DNA of 64,000 nt from contig NZ_AUEP01000011.1 in NCBI RefSeq assembly GCF_000426045.1, positions 1 to 64,000 of the forward strand. The letters are read 5' to 3'. The notes below the pieces were generated by a model. That model saw only the letters and a program-made list of their open reading frames with translations, made no database searches and was not told the origin of the DNA. The first letter of the stretch is position 1. Each line of letters begins with the position of its first letter. Made by a program: the position numbers and the translations under genes. Shown in pieces: positions 1 through 7,836 of this stretch. The DNA is from Marmoricola sp. URHB0036. GTDB lineage: Bacteria; Actinomycetota; Actinomycetes; Propionibacteriales; Nocardioidaceae.

Positions 1-1
1 C

Positions 2-217
2 GACGGGACGGACACCGGAACCGGCACCGACCCGGGCACCGATACCGGCACGGACACCGGCACCAACGTCGGCACCAACGACGGGACGGACGTCGGGACG
101 GACGTCGGGACGGACGATGGGACCGATGTCTCGATCGGGACCGGCGGCGAGACAGGAACCGGTATCGACGTGGGCACGGATATCGACGTGGGCACCGACT
201 TCGATCCCGGAACCGCG
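2..217 (+). repeat. Gly-Thr-Asp codon repeat
   Basis: About 70 codons in frame with the oxygenase read as G-T-D, G-T-N and G-T-G triplets with Val, Ile or Pro inserted. The DNA is a degenerate tandem repeat around gacgtcggg/acggac. It runs off the left edge, so its full length is unknown. It resembles acidic, possibly Ca-binding or spacer, low-complexity linkers; no function can be assigned. Confidence 0.8.
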
Positions 218-1372
218 CTCGAGGTGTTGGCTCCTCCCGAGGAGGACGAGGAGTTCGGCCGCGGTGCCGGTCGGGCAGGCGTCGCGCGGGCGGTGGCCAC
301 CATCGAGGGCGTCCGACGGGCCAGGGTGACAGTCGACTCCTCGACCAGCCGGCAGGAGCTCGACCTCCTGATGACGAGAGCGATGCACTCGGGCGATCTC
401 GCGGCAGCGTCGTGGTTCGCCGACAAGCATGCGTTCAAGCTGACCGAGGAGCTGCAGCGCGAACGCTACTTGTCGATACCCAAGCTCCGGCACGATCTCG
501 CCCAGCTGCGATATCTCGACGGCCTGGGGGTCACGCTGCCCCAGATGGACCGGATGATCGCCGCCTACCGCGACCTGCTGGAGGACGCCTCGCGCCGTGA
601 GCCAGCCTCTGGTCGCTGGTTGATGAGCGAGACGGAGCGCAGCCGGATCGGCGCCTTCTACAACCGGATCCTGCACCGACCCGCCGCCGACCGCGTGCCC
701 TCGGCCCTGTCTGCGAGCTGGGATCCGGAGCGCATCGAGGAGGAGTACCTCCACGGCCCGCGGCAAGCCGTGGTGATCGACGACTTCTTGTCGCTGCCGG
801 CGCTCGACCTCCTGCGCAGGTTCTGTCTGGAGTCCACGGTCTGGTTCAACAACCGATACTCCTACGGCCGTCTCGGAGCCCTGTTCTCCCGTGGCTTCAA
901 CTGCCCGCTGTTGGTGCAGATCGGCGAGGAGATCGCCGCGTCGTTCCCGAACATCATCGGTCCCGAGCACCAGCTTCGTCAGATCTGGGGATACAAGAAC
1001 AACGAGAACCAGCCAGCGACGCCGCCGCATGCCGACTTCGCGGCCGTCAACGTCAACATGTGGCTCACGCCCGACTCTGCCAACCTGGACCCGCAGACCG
1101 GCGGACTGGACGTGTACGACGTCGAGGCGCCGATGTCCTGGGGCTTCGACACGTACAACAAGGACGGCCGCGCCATCCGCGACTTCCTCCGCGAGTCCAA
1201 GGCGGTGGCCACCAAGATCCCGTACCGCGCCAACCGGGCGCTGATCTTCAACTCCGACCTGTTCCACGCGACGCAGCCACTGACATTCGAGGAGGGCTAC
1301 GTCAACCGCCGGTTGAACGTGACGTTCCTGTTCGGCCGCCGCGAGGACGACTGGACGTCCACCGACAGCTGA
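2..1372 (+). CDS. 2-oxoglutarate/Fe(II)-dependent oxygenase, 5' end missing
   Basis: The reading frame is open from base 2, so the true start lies left of the window; an internal GTG at 170 is the first start codon that could be used inside it. The first ~70 codons are a low-complexity Gly-Thr-Asp repeat. The C-terminal third looks like a double-stranded beta-helix oxygenase: an H-x-D pair (PHADF, 1025-1039), a distal His (LFHAT, His at 1265-1267) and an Arg in RRLNVT that would bind the 2-oxoglutarate carboxylate. The middle is helical without a recognised domain. The substrate is unknown; distant prolyl-hydroxylase-like oxygenases are the nearest match by motif. There is no signal peptide in the visible part. 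Confidence 0.7.
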   Translation, partial: DGTDTGTGTDPGTDTGTDTGTNVGTNDGTDVGTDVGTDDGTDVSIGTGGETGTGIDVGTDIDVGTDFDPGTALEVLAPPEEDEEFGRGAGRAGVARAVATIEGVRRARVTVDSSTSRQELDLLMTRAMHSGDLAAASWFADKHAFKLTEELQRERYLSIPKLRHDLAQLRYLDGLGVTLPQMDRMIAAYRDLLEDASRREPASGRWLMSETERSRIGAFYNRILHRPAADRVPSALSASWDPERIEEEYLHGPRQAVVIDDFLSLPALDLLRRFCLESTVWFNNRYSYGRLGALFSRGFNCPLLVQIGEEIAASFPNIIGPEHQLRQIWGYKNNENQPATPPHADFAAVNVNMWLTPDSANLDPQTGGLDVYDVEAPMSWGFDTYNKDGRAIRDFLRESKAVATKIPYRANRALIFNSDLFHATQPLTFEEGYVNRRLNVTFLFGRREDDWTSTDS

Positions 1373-1427
1373 GCAGGAACTCGCACACCGTCGATGAGTT
1401 CTGGGACGCGCGTCGGTCTGCCCCTAC

Positions 1428-1967
1428 ATGCGACCTTTGATCCTGAAGATGGAAATGACCCTCGACGGCTTCGTCGGACAACCCGACGAGGAGCCTGGGT
1501 GGCCCACGCACTACTACGACGACGACTTCTCCTCCTCCATGCTCGAGCTGATCAGCGGCGCCGGCGTGCACGCGCTGGGCCGGGTGGCGTACGTCGGGAT
1601 GGCGCCGTACTGGCAGTCCTCCGACGACGCCTTCGCCAAGCCGATGAACGAGATCCCGAAGGCGGTGTTCTCGCGCACGTTGACCGAGGCCGAGGCCGAC
1701 TGGCCGGAGACGACGGTCTACCGCGACGTCGCGAGTGGCATGGCCGAGCTCAAGGCCCAGGACGGCGGCCCGATCCTCACCTACGGTGGCGCCGGGTTCG
1801 CGCAGGAGCTGACCCGGCTCGGGCTCGTCGACGAGTACCGGATCAACGTCCACCCCATCGCCTTCGGCACCGGCTACCGGCTCTTCGGTGGACCGATGGA
1901 CCTCGAGCTCAAGGACGTACGCCGCTTCGGCGCCGGATCGATCGCCTACACCTACACGTCTGGCTGA
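1428..1967 (+). CDS. RibD C-terminal/dihydrofolate reductase-like protein
   Basis: 179 residues, the usual length for single-domain RibD_C/DHFR-fold proteins (YyaP/YwjB type). It opens with the family's beta strand (LILKMEMTLDGFVG), has a LGRVAY segment where NADPH-binding members have GRxTY, and a Gly-rich ILTYGGAGFAQELTRLGLVDEY block (first 20 residues of the conserved C-terminal half) followed by the HPIAFGTGYRLF strand. The reaction is probably an NADPH-dependent reduction but the substrate is unknown; classical DHFR activity is not implied. It ends inside the convergent DinB-like gene (16-bp overlap). Confidence 0.8.
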   Translation: MRPLILKMEMTLDGFVGQPDEEPGWPTHYYDDDFSSSMLELISGAGVHALGRVAYVGMAPYWQSSDDAFAKPMNEIPKAVFSRTLTEAEADWPETTVYRDVASGMAELKAQDGGPILTYGGAGFAQELTRLGLVDEYRINVHPIAFGTGYRLFGGPMDLELKDVRRFGAGSIAYTYTSG

Positions 1968-2746
1968 GCGTCCGGCCGCTGCGCCTGCAGTACGTCGAGG
2001 TCGCGCTCGGCGAACTGGCGGTGCGACCACTCCTCGTTGAGCACGACCCCCAGGCACTCCTTCACCGGGAAGCTCCGTGATGGGGGCCAGCCCGGACCCT
2101 CGACCGGCTCGGTATCGGCGGCCAGTGACTCGTCGGTCAGGCTGTCGATCAGCGTGCGCACGCCGTCCATCCGGTCGCGGCGCAGCGCCAGCACCTCGTC
2201 GAGCGACGGACGCACCTGGCGGTTGCGCGGGATGCCCGGTGTGTCGGGCATCTGGTCCCACGGCAGGTCTAGCGGGTCCCAGGGCGCCGGGTCGCCGAGG
2301 ATGCCGCGGCGTACCCACGCGTCGGTGGCGAACACGAGGTGGCGCAGGGTCTCGATGAACGACCACTCCCCGTCCACCGACTCGTGCAGCTGCTCCGGCG
2401 GGAACCCGCGGGCGCGCTCCACGGTCTCGTCCCAGCGGCGTTCGACGACGGCCCAGGCCTCCCGGAAGCCGGCGGCATCCGTGGGTCGCAGCTTGACGCG
2501 ATCGGGATCACGCTTGTCGAGCTCGGCGCTGACGTAGGCCGTCACGTCGACGCCGTCGATGCTCAGGTTGCGGATGAAGCCGTCGATGCGCACGTCGACC
2601 AGCTCGACGCCTCGCATCACGACGCCGTCCATGCCGGCACCGTGGATCAGCGCGCGCCGGAGGTTGACCCGTCTGAACTCGCAGTCGCTCAGGTCGGCAT
2701 CGGCGAAGCGGGATCCGCTCAGGTCCTCCTCGATGAACTCAGCCAT
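1952..2746 (-). CDS. Pentapeptide-repeat/DinB-like protein
   Basis: 264 residues. Residues ~1-50 carry pentapeptide-repeat-like A(D/N)Lxx units (SRFADADLSDCEFRRVNLRR). The remainder is a DinB/YfiT-type four-helix bundle with a WSFIETLRHLVFATDAW helix carrying one typical His and a late helix NEEWSHRQFAERDL carrying another His; these are the positions used for metal binding in the DinB family. Members act as metal-dependent thiol S-transferases (mycothiol or bacillithiol) or have no known role. The ATG at 2746 gives the full repeat region. Its 3' end overlaps the convergent RibD-like gene. Confidence 0.8.
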   Translation of the reverse strand: MAEFIEEDLSGSRFADADLSDCEFRRVNLRRALIHGAGMDGVVMRGVELVDVRIDGFIRNLSIDGVDVTAYVSAELDKRDPDRVKLRPTDAAGFREAWAVVERRWDETVERARGFPPEQLHESVDGEWSFIETLRHLVFATDAWVRRGILGDPAPWDPLDLPWDQMPDTPGIPRNRQVRPSLDEVLALRRDRMDGVRTLIDSLTDESLAADTEPVEGPGWPPSRSFPVKECLGVVLNEEWSHRQFAERDLDVLQAQRPDAQPDV

Positions 2747-2786
2747 GGGCGGACACTAGACGCGCGCACCGACAAGCCGTGCGGTC

Positions 2787-3371
2787 TCAGGTCGACGGTC
2801 GTGACCCGGCCCAGACGAGGCTGCCGAAAGCGATGACCAGGGCGACGTTCACGGGGACGGCCACAGCCGACAGGTTGCCGATGTGAGCCACTGGCCACGC
2901 CGCCATGGCGACGAGGACGAGCAGACCCTGCCAGCGGTGACCGAGCCTGAGCAGCGCCACGGCGACCAGCGCGAACGACAGCGGGAAGAACAGCCCCAGC
3001 GGCTTGATCAGGTTGGCGGCGCCCGGCTGGTCGACGAGCTGGGTGTCGCCCAGGGACATGTGGATCGCCTCGAAGCCGTAGGCGGCGTTCCCGACCAGGC
3101 CGATCAGCCCGGTGAACAGGATCCAGGCGGCGAGCTTGGCGTCGTGGGGGAGCCAGGAGGCAGCCCGGAGCACGACGAATCCGTAGGCGATGGCGCCCAG
3201 GACGTGCAGCACGCCGGCAGTGGGGTCGTCCCAGCCGCGGGCGGCGTACGTCGAGTCGGCGGCCAGGTAGACGATCGGCGCGACGAGCAAGGAGCCGGTT
3301 AGCAGTCGTTCGGTCGGCGTGGTCGAGCTGAGCTCGGCCCTGACGTCCGCGGTCGCGGTGGTGCTGGTCAT
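2787..3371 (-). CDS. Multi-pass membrane protein of unknown function
   Basis: 194 residues beginning MTSTTATADV. The frame stays open further upstream, but the ATG at 3371 is preceded by a GGGAGA ribosome-binding site six bases away and the upstream codons read as non-coding. Five or six hydrophobic segments (for example LLVAPIVYLAA, GAIAYGFVVLRAA, LLVLVAMAAWPVA, ALVIAFGSLVWAG) make it an inner-membrane protein. No catalytic motif is visible. It is divergent from a membrane-anchored LuxR regulator across a 134-bp gap, which suggests, but does not prove, that the regulator controls it. Confidence 0.7.
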   Translation of the reverse strand: MTSTTATADVRAELSSTTPTERLLTGSLLVAPIVYLAADSTYAARGWDDPTAGVLHVLGAIAYGFVVLRAASWLPHDAKLAAWILFTGLIGLVGNAAYGFEAIHMSLGDTQLVDQPGAANLIKPLGLFFPLSFALVAVALLRLGHRWQGLLVLVAMAAWPVAHIGNLSAVAVPVNVALVIAFGSLVWAGSRPST

Positions 3372-3455
3372 GAGATCTCCCGGTGGTCGATGTGGAACCC
3401 CACTCTGGGGAGGTGTCGACACGTTGCGCCCCGGGGAAGACCCTGGATCGGAGAA

Positions 3456-3471
3456 GCAGGGAAAACCCTGC
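3456..3471. promoter_or_regulatory. Inverted repeat in a divergent promoter region
   Basis: GCAGGG-AAAA-CCCTGC, a perfect 6-bp-arm repeat with a 4-base spacer, lies in the gap between the divergent membrane protein and LuxR genes and 34 bp before the LuxR start. Dimeric LuxR-type regulators bind this sort of site; assignment to this regulator is inference. Confidence 0.45.
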
Positions 3472-3505
3472 ATGGGCCGATGGTCCGGCATGCCACGATG
3501 ACGCC

Positions 3506-4882
3506 GTGACCGCCACCGACCCTCGGGGACTCCGGGGGTTCCTGCCACTGCTGGTGGTCAGCCTGGTGGTCGTGGCCGTCGCCTTCGGGTTGTCGCGGGA
3601 CCTCTGGCTGGAGAACCTGCACAACGGGTTGCTCGCCCTCTCGCTCACCATGGTGGGCGCCTACGTGCTGTTCCAGCGACCGGGACATCGCGAGGGGTTG
3701 CTGTTCCTGGCCGCCGGGGTCGTCGAAGGGGTGATGTTCCTCGGCCGGCAGGTGGGTCACGCGCCGAGCTCGGACGCGAGCCAGTGGTGGGGGTGGCTCG
3801 GGGTGTGGCCGCTGGCTGTCGCCCTGGCCCTGACCACGTTCGCGGTGATCTGCTTCCCCGACGGTCGGCTGCCGTCACCGCGTTGGCGCCCGGTCGCCGC
3901 GGTGGTCGTGGTTCTCGCGGTGTGCTGCGCGTCGGTCTCGGCGATCTGGCCGGTGGAGTACGCCGCGGCCGGCGTCGTCACTCCTCATCCGTTCCATGCC
4001 GAGACTCCCGATCTCGTCGCCCGCGTGTGGGACGCGGTCGCCCATCCGTCGTACATCGTGTTCCAGGTCCTCTGGGTGGTCGCCCTCGTCGCTCGCTGGC
4101 GGTCCTCCGACGGCAGCGGTCGCCGCCAGGTGGCCTGGCTCGCCGTGGCCGCCGGCATCTCGGTGGGCGCCCTGCTGGTCGGCCTGGTGATCTGGGGTAC
4201 GCCGGTGCCGGGACTGATCTCGGCCACCCTGCTGCCGATCACGGCCGGCTGGGCGATCGTGCACGGCCAGAACGTGGCCGCCTACTCCGCACTGAGCTGG
4301 ATGTCGCGGGCCGGGCCGGCGTCCGAGGACCGTCCGACCGACCTGGCCCGTGCCGTGGCCGAGGCCCTGGCTGCGCCGGGAGCGATCCTGTGGATGGGTC
4401 CGCGCGACGACCTCCACGCCGTGGGCGTCTGGCCTGAGAGCGACGAGGACATCCCGCCGATGGACCTCGACCTGTTGGCGAGCTGGCCCGACCACCAGGT
4501 CCGCGCCGTGACGAGCCGGGACGCGGTGGTGGGCGCCCTCAGCGTCCGGCGTACCGGGATCGACCGGCTCTCGCTGGCCGAGAACCGGCTCTTCGACGAC
4601 CTCGCCGCCCAGGCCGCGCTCGTGATCGACCACCTCGACCTCGGCGAGATCATCCTGCGCCAGCGGCAGGCCGGGCACCTCGAAGGGCTCAGCCCTCGCG
4701 AGCGCGAGGTCCTGCAGCTGATGGCCCGTGGCCTCTCGAACGCGGCCATCTGCGAGGAGCTGCACCTCAGCGTCAAGACCGTCGAGCCGGTCGTCAGCAC
4801 GATCTTCACCAAGCTCGGTCTGCATCCCGACGCGGCCAGCAACCGCCGCGTCCTGGCGGTGCTGGCGTTCATCCGCACCTGA
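3506..4882 (+). CDS. Membrane-anchored LuxR-family transcriptional regulator
   Basis: 458 residues from the GTG at 3506 (MTATDPRGL); an upstream in-frame start at 3383 would run through the divergent promoter. Residues ~10-260 hold about seven hydrophobic segments (such as GFLPLLVVSLVVVAVAFGL and LALALTTFAVICFP). A GAF-like region follows (~290-390: LARAVAEALAAPGAILWMGP). The C-terminal HTH (395-440) has the LuxR/FixJ signature LSPREREVLQLMARGLSNAA then LHLSVKTVE; the usual TVxxHxxxIxxKL is here TVEPVVSTIFTKLGL, so the conserved His is replaced. It is probably a one-component membrane sensor; the ligand is unknown. Confidence 0.8.
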   Translation: MTATDPRGLRGFLPLLVVSLVVVAVAFGLSRDLWLENLHNGLLALSLTMVGAYVLFQRPGHREGLLFLAAGVVEGVMFLGRQVGHAPSSDASQWWGWLGVWPLAVALALTTFAVICFPDGRLPSPRWRPVAAVVVVLAVCCASVSAIWPVEYAAAGVVTPHPFHAETPDLVARVWDAVAHPSYIVFQVLWVVALVARWRSSDGSGRRQVAWLAVAAGISVGALLVGLVIWGTPVPGLISATLLPITAGWAIVHGQNVAAYSALSWMSRAGPASEDRPTDLARAVAEALAAPGAILWMGPRDDLHAVGVWPESDEDIPPMDLDLLASWPDHQVRAVTSRDAVVGALSVRRTGIDRLSLAENRLFDDLAAQAALVIDHLDLGEIILRQRQAGHLEGLSPREREVLQLMARGLSNAAICEELHLSVKTVEPVVSTIFTKLGLHPDAASNRRVLAVLAFIRT

Positions 4883-4885
4883 GCA

Positions 4886-4921
4886 CCCGGGCTAGCCAGG
4901 ACGGGTGAGGTTTCGCCCGGG
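4886..4921 (+). terminator. Possible terminator hairpin after the LuxR gene
   Basis: CCCGGGC (4886-4892) pairs with GCCCGGG (4915-4921) three bases after the LuxR stop codon, with a 22-base loop and no T run. A second GC-rich hairpin, TGCCCCG/CGGGGCA (4960-4986), lies just before the cupin ribosome-binding site. Confidence 0.35.
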
Positions 4922-5004
4922 ACCTTGCCTATCCGCGGCGCCGGGTCTGTGATCGAAGGTGCCCCGTGACCGGCCAGGCCGGGGCAACGAACCAAGGAGG
5001 AATC

Positions 5005-5364
5005 ATGGCCACATCCCAGACGCGCAGCATCGACCAGCCGCACGAGACGCGCCCGTTCAAGGCCCACGGCCACATGGACGTCATCACCCTGGACGACTTC
5101 ACCATGGGCCACGGAGTCTTCGAGCCGGGCTGGCGCTGGTCCGCGGACGTCAAGCCGATCGCCGGCACCGACTCCTGCCAGGCACGGCACACCGGCTACT
5201 GCCTCTCCGGCCAGATGACCGTCAAGTTCGACGACGGCTCCGAGATGAACGTCGGCCCCGGTGACGTCGTGCTCATCGAACCCGGCCACGACGCCTGGAC
5301 GGTCGGCGACGAGGCGTGCGTGCTCCTGGACACCGGGGTGGCGGAGTACGCGAAGCCGTCCTGA
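5005..5364 (+). CDS. Small cupin-domain protein
   Basis: 119 residues. The start ATG at 5005 follows AAGGAGG, a near-perfect ribosome-binding site; an upstream in-frame ATG at 4966 lacks one. A single cupin barrel is visible: ARHTGYCLSGQMTVKFDDG (strands with H and the G-x-M motif), then VGPGDVVLIEPGHDAWTVGDE, matching the second cupin motif with a His. The first motif keeps only one His, so metal binding may be reduced. Such stand-alone cupins are often stress or sugar-related, but no substrate is evident. It precedes an ArsR regulator in the same direction. Confidence 0.75.
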   Translation: MATSQTRSIDQPHETRPFKAHGHMDVITLDDFTMGHGVFEPGWRWSADVKPIAGTDSCQARHTGYCLSGQMTVKFDDGSEMNVGPGDVVLIEPGHDAWTVGDEACVLLDTGVAEYAKPS

Positions 5365-5401
5365 TCGACGCACCCGGGATCCGCGACGGACGCTGACCTT
5401 T

Positions 5402-5424
5402 CGTACCCTTGCGGGTACGTACCC
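5402..5424. promoter_or_regulatory. Interlocked inverted repeats in the arsR-type promoter
   Basis: CGTACCC-TTGC-GGGTACG (5402-5419) overlaps the perfect palindrome GGGTACGTACCC (5413-5424). A TACATT -10-like hexamer follows at 5432-5437, 6 bases before the ATG at 5444, so the transcript may be leaderless and the repeats cover the -35/-10 space. Autorepression by the ArsR-type protein just downstream is the likely use (inference). Confidence 0.5.
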
Positions 5425-5443
5425 GATCGGTTACATTACCTGC

Positions 5444-5758
5444 ATGGACGCAGTACTGCAGGCACTGGCAGACCCGAGCCGGCGCACGGTGCTGGAGATC
5501 CTGCGCGACCATCCGGCGTCGGCCGGCGAGCTGGCCGATGCGCTGCCGATCGCCCGTCCGGGGGTGTCCCGGCACTTGCGCGTGCTGCGCGAGGCCGGGC
5601 TGGTCGAGGTACGCCAGGAGGCGCAGCGGCGCATCTACAGCCTGCGTCCTGAGCCGCTGGCCGACGTGGACGAGTGGCTGGAGAGCTACCGCGCGCTGTG
5701 GCGCAACCGGCTCGACGCCCTGCACACCGAGATCGCTCGAGGAAAGAGGAAGTCATGA
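5444..5758 (+). CDS. ArsR-family winged-helix repressor
   Basis: 104 residues. The ATG at 5444 opens the classic ArsR N-terminus (MDAVLQALADPSRRTVLEIL). The winged helix follows: LADALPIARPGVSRHLRVLR is the recognition helix region and the wing is LVEVRQEAQRRIYSLRPEPL. There is no Cys metal site, so it belongs to the metal-independent ArsR/SdpR subgroup usually paired with an SRPBCC gene. It overlaps that gene by four bases (ATGA at 5755-5758), so both are expected to be co-translated. Confidence 0.9.
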   Translation: MDAVLQALADPSRRTVLEILRDHPASAGELADALPIARPGVSRHLRVLREAGLVEVRQEAQRRIYSLRPEPLADVDEWLESYRALWRNRLDALHTEIARGKRKS

Positions 5759-6285
5759 CCATCATCGGGAGTCTGCGAGCCCTGGACGAGAAACATGGAG
5801 TGGTGCGCGTCGAGGACGTCTACGACACCGGGATCCAGGACCTGTGGGAGGCGTGCACGACGCCGGAGCGGCTCGCCCGCTGGTTGGCCGAGGTGACCGG
5901 GGAACTGCGCGTCGGGGGAACCGTGCAGGTGGTGTTCACCAGCACGTGGACGGGTCCGGGACGCATCGAGGTGTGCGACGCACCGCACCACCTGCTGCTC
6001 ACCATGCAGCCGGGTTCCGAGGGCGAGTGTGAGCTGGAGGCGTGGCTGACCGAGGAGGGCTCGAAGACCCGGCTGGCGGTCGAGGAACGCGGCCTGCCGC
6101 GCGACGAGCTCTACCTGCACGGAGCCGGGTGGCAGGCCCATCTCGAGCACCTCGGCATGTCGTTGACCACGGGCGCATCGGCCCACCCCGGAGGCTGGTC
6201 CTCCTCGCGACCCGCGTCCGTGTGGCAGGAGCGCTGGAACGAGCTCTCGCCGGCGTACAGCACCATGACGGTGGAAGAGGGGTGA
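5755..6285 (+). CDS. SRPBCC/AHSA1-like protein
   Basis: 176 residues starting at the ATG in the ATGA overlap with the arsR-type gene. The pattern YDTGIQDLWEACTTPERLARW followed by GGTVQVVFTSTWTGPGRIEV and ATG-like CELEAWLTEEG strands is the START/AHSA1 helix-grip fold, which binds hydrophobic ligands or chaperone partners. The C-terminal helix (GWQAHLEHLGMSL) closes the pocket. ArsR plus AHSA1 pairs are common in actinobacteria; the ligand is not known here. Confidence 0.85.
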   Translation: MTIIGSLRALDEKHGVVRVEDVYDTGIQDLWEACTTPERLARWLAEVTGELRVGGTVQVVFTSTWTGPGRIEVCDAPHHLLLTMQPGSEGECELEAWLTEEGSKTRLAVEERGLPRDELYLHGAGWQAHLEHLGMSLTTGASAHPGGWSSSRPASVWQERWNELSPAYSTMTVEEG

Positions 6286-6290
6286 TCCGG

Positions 6291-6521
6291 ATGAGCAACC
6301 CGAACGTCTACCCCGAACTGATCCTGGACTCGGCGCAGGAGAAGATCCGGGCCCTGGCGCGCAAGCAGGCCCGCGACGAGGCACGCCGCAACGCCAGAAC
6401 CGCGCGGCGCCGCACCCGCGCTCATCACCCGTTCGGACCCTTGGCACGCTGGGCACATGGACTCCGATCCCAGCTGGGTCACCACGAACATCACCGCGGA
6501 GCTGATCCGCGGCGCCCTTGA
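6291..6521 (+). CDS. Small basic hypothetical protein
   Basis: 76 residues beginning MSNPNVYPEL, six bases after the SRPBCC stop and behind a GAGGGG ribosome-binding site. Residues ~12-45 are a strongly basic helix rich in Arg, Lys and Ala (ARKQARDEARRNARTARRR). Its last 22 codons overlap the beginning of the SGNH hydrolase in another frame, so either both starts are real or one is annotated wrongly. No function is recognised. Confidence 0.45.
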   Translation: MSNPNVYPELILDSAQEKIRALARKQARDEARRNARTARRRTRAHHPFGPLARWAHGLRSQLGHHEHHRGADPRRP

Positions 6522-7629
6522 TCTCCAACCGACGGAGCAGGGGCTGCTGCCGCACCGGCTGCCGACGTGGGCTCGCAGGCAGATCCCCGACGACCAGCTG
6601 GCCGTGGCAGAGGCGCAGCCGTCCGGCGTACGCCTGGTGTTCCGTACGACGTCGACCGCGATCGAGCTCGACGTACTCCCCACGAAGCTGGCCTACGTCG
6701 GGGCACCGCCTCGGCCGGACGGGATCTACGACCTGGTCGTCGACGGGCACCTGCTCGACCGGGGGAGTGTGACCGGCGGCAACGTGCGGCTGGTCGACAT
6801 GCAGACCGGTGCGACAGAGATCCAGCCGGGCTCGCCCGGCACGCTGGCGTTCACCGACCTCACGCCGGACGCCAAGGACGTCGAGATCTGGCTGCCGCAC
6901 AACGAGGTCACCGAGCTGGTCGCGCTCCGCACCGACGCGCCGGTCGAGGCGCTGCCAGCCACGGGACGCAAGGTCTGGCTGCACCACGGCAGCTCGATCA
7001 GCCACGGGTCCGACGCCGAGAGCCCGAGCACGACGTGGCCGGCCGTCGCTGCCGCGGGTGGGGGAGTGGAGCTGGTCAACCTCGGATTCGCCGGGAGCGC
7101 CATGCTCGACCCGTTCACCGCGCGAGCGATCCGGGACACTCCTGCGGACCTGATCAGCGTCAAGCTCGGCATCAACCTCGTCAACGGCGACGTGATGCGG
7201 CTGCGGGCATTCGGTCCGGCGGTGCACGGGTTCCTCGACACCATCCGCGAGGGGCACCCGACCACGCCGCTGCTGGTGGTCTCTCCGATCCTCTGTCCCA
7301 TCCACGAGGACACGCCGGGCCCGGCGATGCCAGACTTCAGCAAGCTGAGCGAGGGCCAGCTGAACTTCCTCGCCACCGGCGACCCGACGGACCCCACGCG
7401 GCTGACGCTTCGCATGATCCGCGACCAGCTCGCGCACATGGTCGAGTCACGTGCCGCCGACGACCCGCACCTGCACTACCTCGACGGCCGCGAGCTGTAC
7501 GGCGAGGCCGACTTCGCCGAGCTGCCGCTCCCAGACCAGCTCCACCCCGATGCTGCGACGCACCGGCGGATCGGCGAGCGGTTCGCAGCCCTCGCCTTCG
7601 CCGGCGGGGGCGCGCTGGCTGTCGGCTGA
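6457..7629 (+). CDS. SGNH/GDSL-type hydrolase
   Basis: 390 residues. Residues ~30-160 form a beta-rich N-terminal domain; ~165-390 form the SGNH hydrolase. The nucleophile block is HHGSSISHG (Ser 179/180), block II is NLGFAGSA (oxyanion Gly), block III KLGINLVNGD (Asn), and the catalytic Asp-x-x-His is LPDQLHPD near 365. This layout matches carbohydrate-esterase-like SGNH proteins that remove acyl groups from sugars. There is no obvious signal peptide, so it is probably cytoplasmic. The ATG at 6457 is the first start; its ribosome-binding site is weak. Confidence 0.85.
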   Translation: MDSDPSWVTTNITAELIRGALDLQPTEQGLLPHRLPTWARRQIPDDQLAVAEAQPSGVRLVFRTTSTAIELDVLPTKLAYVGAPPRPDGIYDLVVDGHLLDRGSVTGGNVRLVDMQTGATEIQPGSPGTLAFTDLTPDAKDVEIWLPHNEVTELVALRTDAPVEALPATGRKVWLHHGSSISHGSDAESPSTTWPAVAAAGGGVELVNLGFAGSAMLDPFTARAIRDTPADLISVKLGINLVNGDVMRLRAFGPAVHGFLDTIREGHPTTPLLVVSPILCPIHEDTPGPAMPDFSKLSEGQLNFLATGDPTDPTRLTLRMIRDQLAHMVESRAADDPHLHYLDGRELYGEADFAELPLPDQLHPDAATHRRIGERFAALAFAGGGALAVG

Positions 7630-7740
7630 GCTGGGTGCGCAGCACTTCCCCTGCTCTCGAACGTGGCCAGCGCAACCGAAGGTCACGCGCCGGCGGCTGG
7701 CTCGGCCCACGTGAAGGCGCCGGTCCGGCACTGGGTCAGG

Positions 7741-7836
7741 ACGTCATACGAACTGGTCGCCATGACAGCCACTTCGTATGACGTCCCGGGCAACGTCATA
7801 CGAACTGGTCGCCATAGCAGCCGATTCGTATGACGT
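7741..7836. repeat. Two tandem copies of a 44-bp palindromic element
   Basis: ACGTCATACGAA (7741-7752) and TTCGTATGACGT (7773-7784) form a perfect 12-bp inverted repeat with a 20-base centre; the same arms recur at 7793-7804 and 7825-7836 with a 20-base centre differing at four positions. The copies repeat with a 52-bp period. They sit in the only gap above 300 bp (7630-8042), between two same-strand genes; the rest of the gap shows nothing else. They could be operators, a mobile repeat, or paired RNA hairpins. Confidence 0.85.

Noticed and set aside
3383-3505. Upstream start for the LuxR gene
   Set aside because: Would translate through the divergent promoter and palindrome; no ribosome-binding site.
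5686-7437. Long open frame on the minus strand opposite the SRPBCC and SGNH genes
   Set aside because: Arises from third-position GC bias; the plus-strand frames have recognisable domains, the minus product has none.
7741-7836. CRISPR array
   Set aside because: Only two repeats, each itself palindromic with variable centre, 8-bp spacing, and no cas genes.
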